DNA of 64,000 bases from Clitoria ternatea. Its lineage: Eukaryota > Streptophyta > Magnoliopsida > Fabales > Fabaceae. The stretch spans positions 162,770,667 to 162,834,666 of the forward strand of contig CM075673.1 of the NCBI GenBank assembly GCA_037962975.1. Reading direction: 5' to 3'. Below are positions 55,531 to 64,000 of this stretch, in pieces; within the stretch, counting starts at the first letter, position 1, and the number at the start of each line of letters is the position of its first letter. The notes under the pieces were generated by a model. It saw only the letters and a program-made list of their open reading frames with translations, was not told where the DNA came from and did no database searches. The translations under genes were made by a program, and so were the position numbers.

Positions 55531-57870
55531 TGTAATGGGTTAAGAATATCTTATATCTTGGATTATAGGAATTTCTTTTTTAACTTCAGAAAGAATTTCT
55601 TATAGTAACAATCATGTAACAAATATAATGCGTGGAAAAGCTTGTACTACTAATTGTACCTGTGTACTTATTCCCTTTTTTTTTAATTTTAGCATAGGAA
55701 AGTATTGGAAGAAGAATTTTGTAAATTGTTACCGGCTAATTTTAGGATATTTTTATTTAAATTTTTTCTCTAATTTTGTCATCAATTACTTAATTAACAA
55801 GAGAATTAATTCTTAGTTGAATCATTATTACAATTTTCAGTTTATAAGTTGTATTTAATGCTTTTGGACAGAGTTAGGGGCGTCTGGGAACTGCTTTGGA
55901 GACTGTCAGAAAAATTAAAAAACTAGCACAGTTTAGCTGAGGTGAAATGCACATTTTAGTTGCATAAAATTATTTCGTTAAATACCGAAATCTACTTAGA
56001 TAGTGTAATTTCTCTAAGGCAAGAATTAGCATGTAAAGGTGAAAATCTGGTGCCTTGTTCCACTTATTTTGAGAGTCATACAAAATTTTTAGGTCAAATA
56101 TTTTTGTTGGCATCTTTGGTTGTAAGAGAGTAAGTGTCTTTTTGGTATGTAGTCGGGGAAACAAAGTAGTGAAAATAAAAAAATTTAAAGATTAATATTG
56201 ATAATTCACACCGTCTGAGATAATCAAAACTCTGTTTAATTATAAGATCTTTTTTTGAAGTTGGTGTTTTTCTAACTATATATTAAATACTTTAGTATTT
56301 TTTAATGCATGTTTATAATTTGTGTTTGAATGTTATTGGGAGATAACTTTGAAATGTGTTGAGGAACATAATGCTCATTATATTCTTCTTTTAGGGAAAT
56401 ATAACATTTGTTAAGATCAATGCTTAATGCAAAGACTTTTATTAAATATTTGATGGTTATTTCGGGGAAAATCTTAAGATTCATCTATAGACTGAGTTAA
56501 GTAAAATTTATGGTATATTGACTTAATTAAATTACATAAATGTATTAAGTAGGATGCCATATTCTTGAAAATTCTTATATAGTTGTTGGATGAATCTCTC
56601 AATATCACTATTATTGCATTTCTTTTATAAAATAATAATTAATGACAAAATCCATCATTATTATCCTTAAAATCTCTTATATTCCTTCAGATATATTTTT
56701 TACCATCAATAAAGGTTTTATAAAAAAGGAACAACAACGATCACATGTTGATTGAGTTCAGCCAATAAGGCAAAACACCTTCATCTAATTCAACCATTCA
56801 TAATTGACACTTCAAGTAGCCACGAGTCATTTTTAACATCTTAAATTAACAACTAAGTTAATACTATTAATAACTTTAATGAAAATAAATAAATTTAAAA
56901 AAGTAAATAAATTTTAAAAACTTAACCAGAAATCACTTAAAACATAATAGACAAAATATTTATTTTTCCAAATCTCTCAAACTTTCCTTTGTTTTACTTT
57001 CTTCTTAATCCTTTTTCGATGCAAATTTTCAATCTTTCATACGGACCATTAGTAATTAAACTTAATTGTATGTTCAATCTTTCAACTATGGTTTCTGAAT
57101 GATTTTAGTCCCTTAATTTTTTATATTATAAATTTAATATCCTTCAACTTTTAAAAGTATGTAATTTTAGTTTATCTATTAATTTTCAATAAAATTGTGA
57201 TTATATATCATGGATTATATCTGAGTGACACATCATTATCAAGTAGAATTCTCATCAACAATACAGTAAAATATTAACACGAGCTAAAATAACATTTTTA
57301 AGAGTTATGCAATAAAAAATGAAGGAATAAAATAGCATAAACATCTTATTTGAGAAACCAAAATTACAATTAAACATAGTAATAAATACAAGACTTCAAA
57401 GGTCAAAGTCAATCACCAGTTTCACACTAAAGAAAAAACAACAATAATTTTCATATTCCAATGACATAAGATATCATTTTTTACACTTTTACAGCTAAAC
57501 ACTCATGAATTCTCTTAAGTCTGAACATTCACATTACTTCAATGGTTGTTGTTAGAGGATGCCTTTGCCGGGTTGAATTGATAATATTAGGTGCAGCATT
57601 TACTGTCATAATCGCCTTTGCCGTGCAGCAATAACACTCCACAACGTCACACCCTAAAACCCATTACTACGTCATAGGTTCTTATATTAAAGGATACAAA
57701 ATTTCTTAAAAGGGTCCCATATATAAAGAGAAGTAGTATATTTAATTCCTTCACCCATTACATTAGTATCAAAATCAGAATAAATCAAACGTTTCAATCA
57801 ATTAAATATTAAATTAGTTATATGATTGATATAGATTTATTATTATTATTTTTATATTTAATCATAATTT
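55531..57870. other. AT-rich spacer with one MITE-like copy
   Basis: Apart from the MITE-like stretch at about 56133-56250 (see the finding on this family), no structure or gene is seen. Confidence 0.5.
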
Positions 57871-57871
57871 A

Positions 57872-57975
57872 TGTTGGAAGTCCCATATCGCCTGTCTTAT
57901 TATATTTCGTATGGTTTAAATATTTTTGTCAATTAGTTTTACGATGAAACCTTTAACTTAGTATCAAAGTTAAAA
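57872..57975 (+). repeat. Copia/TRIM LTR fragment with primer-site-like motif
   Basis: Starts TGTTGGAAGTCCCATATCG, the common legume copia/TRIM LTR start, and runs into TTAGTATCAAAG (57957-57968), a degenerate TGGTATCAGAG primer binding site. No second LTR was found. Confidence 0.45.
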
Positions 57976-58242
57976 CATTCTTTCCAGTTTTCTTGGATCA
58001 AAAATTACCTTTTTTGTTGTGGTTTGAAATAGAAACTTTAACAATCTATTTAGATTAGCATCTTCACTTATCCTATAACTTTTTGAAAAAGCATTGAGCC
58101 GTTCCATTCACACCTTGAGAAAGCACTTGAATCCGATGACCCAATTCAGGAATCAACCATTATAAATTAACATAGTACTATGCTTTTTGGAGACTTGAGC
58201 TAACACTAGTTTTTAGCTGTGAAGGGAACCAACCTAGAGACA

Positions 58243-58906
58243 ATGGTGGACGTTCAACCGCTGATATGGAACACAACGGAACAGGTTAACAAGGAGGTCA
58301 TCATTCCAAGGGCTGAATCCAAAGGTAGCAATTAAACTGTATTATCAATTTTCTTTTGACACATAGACATTCATCTGATACGTGTTTTATGTACTTTTTT
58401 TTTATTCTTTTGGCCATAAAATTTAAGGTTATTTAAAATCTTAACATGGTTTTAAAGTCTAAGTCTCTTTTTAGTTTATATAAGATTAGAGTTAATCTTT
58501 CACTTTAGATTATTTCTTTTTTCTGATCCGAATATGTAGAAGTGATAAGATTATCAGAGTCCCCATTGAAAGTTATTAACACCAGTCTTGAAATTAACCC
58601 AAAAATTATTAAAGTTCATTTAGTATCGGTCAACAACATACGATAATTAACTTTGGCTTGATCAACACTGTTTTTAGTGTCTTTTTTCCTTCTGAATACT
58701 GCTTTTTCCTTCTTTTTCTTCCCAATTCTCCTTCTCCTCATTCCCACCAATAGAAAGATCTTATTTATGGGTATTTTGTAAGCACATCATGCCTCAATGA
58801 ATCTCCTAGTTCAATTTATCTAAACTTTCATGCACAAAATAACTAATATTTAATTTGTTTGAATAATTTCGAAATTATGAAAATAAGATTTTAATTTAAC
58901 AAAGAC

Positions 58907-58962
<56 letters not shown>

Positions 58963-61900
58963 TCTTTATTCTTAAAACCCAAAGTTAAGAAAAACATTGA
59001 TCTGTTTCAAGAGATACAAAATGCAATAAGGTGAAATGAACATATTTAGTTTTCAGATGATTTATTTGCAATTAAGAACCTGAACAAAAGTCGAATCTAA
59101 AAACTTCCACTACATGTGGTGTAAAGGGACTTGCTATGGTTATTATATATATTATTAGCGTGGCTCACTTTATCGATATAGGTAATCCAAAATTTAAAAT
59201 ATTCATGTAATTCATAGTTGATATTGCTCCCGCAGGTAAAACAGTGACTAAGGAATGGACTGAGAACGATGGTTATCAACATGAGGACAATGAAGAAAAA
59301 TCTACTCCTACCGCTGTTCATGAGGTATTAAGGCTCTCTCAATAATGGGACTATATATTGATACTTTAGTAAAGCTATTTATACTCCAATTTAATGATTT
59401 TATTATGAAGAAGATGATAAAAATTACAGTAGAAAAAAGTGTGAATAATCAACCATTAGAAGTATAGATAAACAGGAGGTGTGGTCAATGATAAATGACT
59501 CATTTTTTCCTTTAAACAAGTGTCTTAAGAGTTTAATTTTTATTTTGAATACGTAGTAGCTTTAAATCTTACATTAGTTGTCTTACTCATTCAAACGTCT
59601 ATAAACTAACGATGAGATTAGTCATCGTAATCGATAATAAATATCAAATATACCCAAAAATAGAATATTAATAACTTCATCCCTCTTTCAAACATTAATT
59701 ACGTACAGTTAATTCCTCTCTCTTTAAGAAGTTACACCTAACTCTCTTATTTCATAGATATTTGTATATATACAATGAATACATCTCTTATTGTTAAAAA
59801 ATATTCTAACACTTGTTGCAAAATGTCAAATATGTAACCATGATTTAAAAAAAGTTTTAATCTCAAGCATGATACTTCTATTTTAAACATGTATTTATAA
59901 TAGATAATCCTAATTTATATGTGTCAATGTTAATTTTTCTTATAAAATATTGTACCTGTAACTGTCAATACCATACCTATACCTATGCAAAATAGGTTTT
60001 AATATAACAACATCATCTCTATGTCCTTGTTACTTGATATTGAAATGCGATCTTGTACGACTTCATTAGACGTCCAAGACGACATGGAATGTTGGAAAGA
60101 GCAGTTATGAAGGAGAAGAGAAGGAGAAAGAAGAAAAATCTGGTCCTGTTAGTGTTTATTGGGACCCTTCAGATTCTTTGATCCGTGCTGGAGATGGAGC
60201 AGCTATAGGGTTGAGCATATCAACTACGAATGAAGTGAGAGAAATATTTTTGAGAAAGATGTTTGTGATGCCACCAAACCATGAATTCTATTGCCCCAAA
60301 TGTAATGTTTGTATAGACAAGGTCTTGTTTTGCACACAAGGACGGCTTGATCCTCCTTCACATCCAGAGCCTCCGGTTAGATGCTCCGCATGCTTCACTT
60401 TACTCATCGAAAAAGGTCGGTTGACTCGTCTAATTATCTTAAATATAAATATAAAAACGACTAATCAATTGTGTTTTAGTTGACATCAAAGATGAGATCA
60501 TGATCGAGTATTCGTGGTTAAAAAAAATAGAAGAAGTTTTTTGAAGTGGAAAATATTAAACTTGCTAAAATTTTCTTGAGTAGAGTAATTGCTATATTTA
60601 ACTTGCATATTATCTTATTTTTTATTTTTTCATTAATAAATTTTTTATTAAGTGATTCACAAAATAATTAGATAATATATTTAATGATGATATGAAAATC
60701 TATTTGACATTTAGGAAAAATGATGGACTGAAAACAAATGTTGAGTTATTAAGGGACTTTTTTTCTCTGATTATTTTATATGAAGGAATAAAAACTTAAC
60801 AAAATATTAATAGTGAGTGAAAAACGAAACATAAATTTGTAGGGATAAAATGAGTATTTGTTAATTTTATAGGATGAAAAAGACATTTAGTCTTTTTTTA
60901 ATTTTAGAAAGACTCAGTTATATTTTAAACAACTTTTATCTCACAACTTTTAAATTCATTGGATGATAATGTTTTACTGACACATCATCAGAATGATGTT
61001 TAAATTTGATAAATAATAAGGTATGAACCAAAATCAAAAGATTTAGAGGAACTATATATAAAACTATGCAATTGAGAGTCAGAGGAATAAAAATGTCACA
61101 TGGTTAGAAGACTAAAGTGTAATTAATTAAGGTTTCAAAATTTTGAATGATTGAATATGCGTTGTGTACATCATTTGCGACCAATTAATATATTGATATC
61201 ATAAAATGACATATAGAATTGTTTATTTCTTAACAGGCAAAGAGTTTTTCAGTGGGTTGCTATCACGTGTTCCTCCAGGTAATGTATTTTATATACTCAT
61301 TAATTAATTCAGCAATTAGACAAAGTCATATTGACTTATACTTCTAGAATTATCCAACTAAGCAGTCATTAAAACATCATTTAAATATTTTCACCTTGAT
61401 TTGAATGTATTTCTTATACAATATCAAATAAAAAACATCTTTTTTATTTTCTTAAACAGTGATTTTAAGAGAGTTATTAACAAGACTGTAAAATATATAC
61501 GAGTGAAATATTTTTCAATTATCTGTATATGTCTTCTAGTTAGTTGAGTTAGAGCTGATTTGGTTTTCTGTTGAGTTAGTCAAACCATTACAAAAATATC
61601 TTATGATGAAACAAAGTTTTATCTACTTCAAAGTGAAAGATAATATTAAATTTTAAATTTTTTTATTTTTATAACTCTATTTCTCCAACTGCAAACCAAA
61701 TGAGCACTTAGTTTCATCGTTCACGGCAGTTAAATTGTTCAGATTAGGTCTGTTTCATAAAAACAACTTAATTAAATCAAATGTTAGAAATTACTTAAAA
61801 TCAGAAATAGCTAAAGTTTAGTTAAATAAATATAAAAATATGGTTTTTATACTTATAAATATTTTTTCTTTATGTCTCATCTTTAAATTTGAATTGATTA

Positions 61901-62994
61901 ATTATTTTTATGGTTAATTAAATTTTGTATTAGTTTATGAAAACTGTTAATAAGTATCCTAAAACTATTGGTTAAAAAAATTAAAATAAAAAATTTTCAT
62001 TTAAAAATATTATTATAACTCATCTATTCTAATATCCAAATAATCACTATATAATTTTTAGAAAAAATTTATATTTTATATCTTTCAATATTGTCTTTAA
62101 AACACTTATTAACCAAATTTATGAAATGTTTAGTTCTTCTTGAAATACCTTTCATTAATTTATCCTATTAAACAGAGCCAGTGCCAAATGTACCACGTTC
62201 AGATCCAACAACAGGCCAAGGTGACATAGCCATTACTGTAGGTCCAACTCCTCCTGTCCCACCAACTGGCCCTCAATCTGGTGGAAGGGAATTGGAAATT
62301 CTTAAGAGCATTGTCTATGGTGGTCTGCCTGAAATATTAGCAAGCCTTAGTGTTGTCACATCTGCAGCAAGTGCTGGTTCTACCACAGGTAATTAACTTT
62401 AATATTCCTCTCTTTTTCTTTTAACCTTAAAAATATTTTATATGTCCATGAATGTGGATAATTTCAAGCATGCAGTTAGTTTCAACAATTGCACAAATTA
62501 TATGTTATTATCACATCAAATTCATTGACTACTGTTATCCATGAACTTGTATGTGCAGTGAACATTGTTGCTCTTGCTATTGCAAATCTGATCGGTGGAC
62601 TTTCTATCTTGGGTCACAGTGTGAGTATATATGCACATAATATATTCAATTTACTTGCATGCTTTCTTCCTTTGCCCGCATCCCTTTTCTTATCCTGTGC
62701 CTCTTGCATTAATCGTTTAGATTATGGTTGGATACCCAACTCGGTTTGACTAACCTCAAAAATAAATCCTACGGTTAAACAGAGTTTTGACTGTCTTGAA
62801 TGGTGTGAAAGATCTATCAACCCTTAAATTTTTCTATTTTCCCAACTATAAACCAAACATACCCAGTACTTGTGTTCAACTTAAAAACACAATCAATGTA
62901 AGTGGTAAAAATCACCTCAAGTTAAAAAAAATACTGGCAAAAAGAATTAAATGTGCTTTTAAGACAATTTAAAATTATTTTTTTAATCCATAAC

Positions 62995-63057
<63 letters not shown>

Positions 63058-64000
63058 ATCATTTTTGTTATGAGCAACTTTATAATTTAACTTAATTTTA
63101 TTCTACGAGTTGAGTTACTTTAAACTTTATATTTTCACCTTCTTTGTATAATAGGCAAGGAATTCAAACAACTTGCATTTTAAAAACTTTTGGATTTATT
63201 AGGGTAATACACATCTCACTTAGGATCAAGTAAAAGTAAGCCAAATGATAAAACAACCTTGAATTTGCTCACAGGCCAACATGAAAATTTACTACTACAA
63301 AAACCGGCTATTAGTGTTGTTATTATTTTTACTTTTTACTATCCAGTTTAAATCGTGGTTACAATATATTATAATAACTCATTACTATAGTTGTAATGAT
63401 TTACTATAGTGGTTATTTCACCTATGATTTTATGTATCTTATTGTATTTTTTTTCTTCTTAAGAACACTAACATGTTATACTACAATAGTGTCAGCATGT
63501 GTTGGTTTTAGGAACGAGAAACCAACTCTACGTATTTCAAGACCAGTAATTTTAAAGTTGAGGAACCCAAATAAAAAATGGTTAGAGAACCAAAATATAT
63601 ATTTGACCAAAAGTACATGCATGCATTTTGGAGCACAATTTTGTGGTTGAAATCCTAATATTCCTTAATTAATTTTGAGTGTATTCAAATGTTCACATTT
63701 TTTTATTATTTCATTTAAAACTAATTAATTCCTACCTATATTATACACTTTGCAGCTTAGGGACCTGAAAGCTTCACAACCTGTAGAAGAAGGCACTAGT
63801 GACACAAATGCACAAGTGGATAAATATGAGGAGTTACTAGGGAAGAGGGATAATTTCCTTCTACATGCCTTTTTTGCTACCTTATCGTTCCTTGTATTTG
63901 GATTAGTGCCACCAATAGTGTACGGATTCTCATTTCGTGTGAGTGAAGACAAGGATTTCAAGCTTGCAGCACTTGCAGGGGCTTCTCTAATTTGTATCGC
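58243..64000 (+). CDS. Membrane protein of ER body-like, gene 2 (3' end beyond window)
   Basis: Exons 58243-58324, 59236-59324, 60079-60415, 61237-61278, 62176-62388, 62559-62620 and 63756 onward join in frame with GT-AG introns. The last exon is cut by the window after about 356 residues. The zinc-ribbon-like module has CPKCNVC at residue 129 and CSAC at about 158, the same starting position as in gene 1. The linker is far shorter (about 60 residues, Pro-rich [14 protein letters not shown]). The VIT-type part follows: [58 protein letters not shown]. It is a tandem, same-strand paralogue of gene 1; the N-termini upstream of the Cys module are unrelated. No defect is visible in the part seen. 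Introns 2 and 6 are long, and intron 6 holds a TA tract and a MITE-like copy. Exon 3's start (acceptor CCAAG|ACG) is less certain. Confidence 0.83.
58915..58961. repeat. (TA)n microsatellite in gene 2 intron 1
   Basis: An uninterrupted TA run of more than 40 bp follows GTGTG. Confidence 0.95.
63001..63052. repeat. (TA)n microsatellite in gene 2 intron 6
   Basis: About 25 TA units. Such tracts mark sites of length variation and possible assembly error. Confidence 0.95.

Overview
This window is nuclear DNA of a flowering plant, most likely a papilionoid legume. The evidence is AT-rich intergenic DNA, short GT-AG introns, TATA-led small genes, and a dense load of plant transposons (Tat/Ogre-like and Tekay-like Ty3/gypsy, SIRE-like and other Ty1/copia, L1-type LINE, CACTA, a Cassandra TRIM). 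Several LTR motifs (GAATCGATTC palindromes, CGCTCAAGCG hairpins, a GTTGGAAGTCCCA-type LTR start) are of a kind I associate with legume genomes. The species assignment is inference. I see no bacterial genes, CRISPR arrays, organellar insertions or rRNA/tRNA genes.

Layout. 0-5.2 kb: a minus-strand Ty3/gypsy relic with an extra ORF1 (gypsy-type 'transposase' domain plus coiled coil), a 68-bp tandem array and an LTR. 5.6-5.9 kb: a possible orphan first exon with a CT microsatellite. 7.35-9.45 kb: an intact five-exon NUDCD2-like co-chaperone gene. 9.8-12.1 kb: a dead LINE. 13.5-14.5 kb: a complete Cassandra TRIM carrying 5S rRNA-derived LTRs. 16.4-16.6 kb: a small RALF-like secreted peptide gene. 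17.3-32.6 kb: a nest of transposons. It holds a Ty1/copia relic and a CACTA relic, broken up by three solo LTRs (2.0-3.1 kb), each with a perfect 5-bp target duplication, and by one SIRE-like LTR. 34.3-34.5 kb: an orphan 84-residue secreted peptide gene. 35.6-37.3 kb: an LTR relic. 39.8-44.2 kb and 58.2-64.0+ kb: two tandem paralogues of a 'membrane protein of ER body'-like gene (zinc-ribbon-like module plus VIT/CCC1-type membrane domain); the second is cut by the window end. Between them lie a decayed copy of the first paralogue's promoter and exon 1 (46.9-48.2 kb), a CACTA tail fused to a gypsy gag relic with its 5' LTR (50.5-54.2 kb), and LINE 3' ends.

Best candidates for a second look: the two-plus-one array of MEB-like metal-transporter-type genes that differ by gain or loss of phase-compatible linker exons; a Cassandra LTR segment carried inside a large unrelated solo LTR; a conserved 36-bp hairpin beside a pure (TTC)47 tract in that same LTR; a dispersed ~160-bp MITE-like family that also sits in introns of both paralogues; and two small secreted-peptide genes. 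Exon boundaries were read by eye from splice signals and reading frame. Family names rest on recognised motifs, not on searches.
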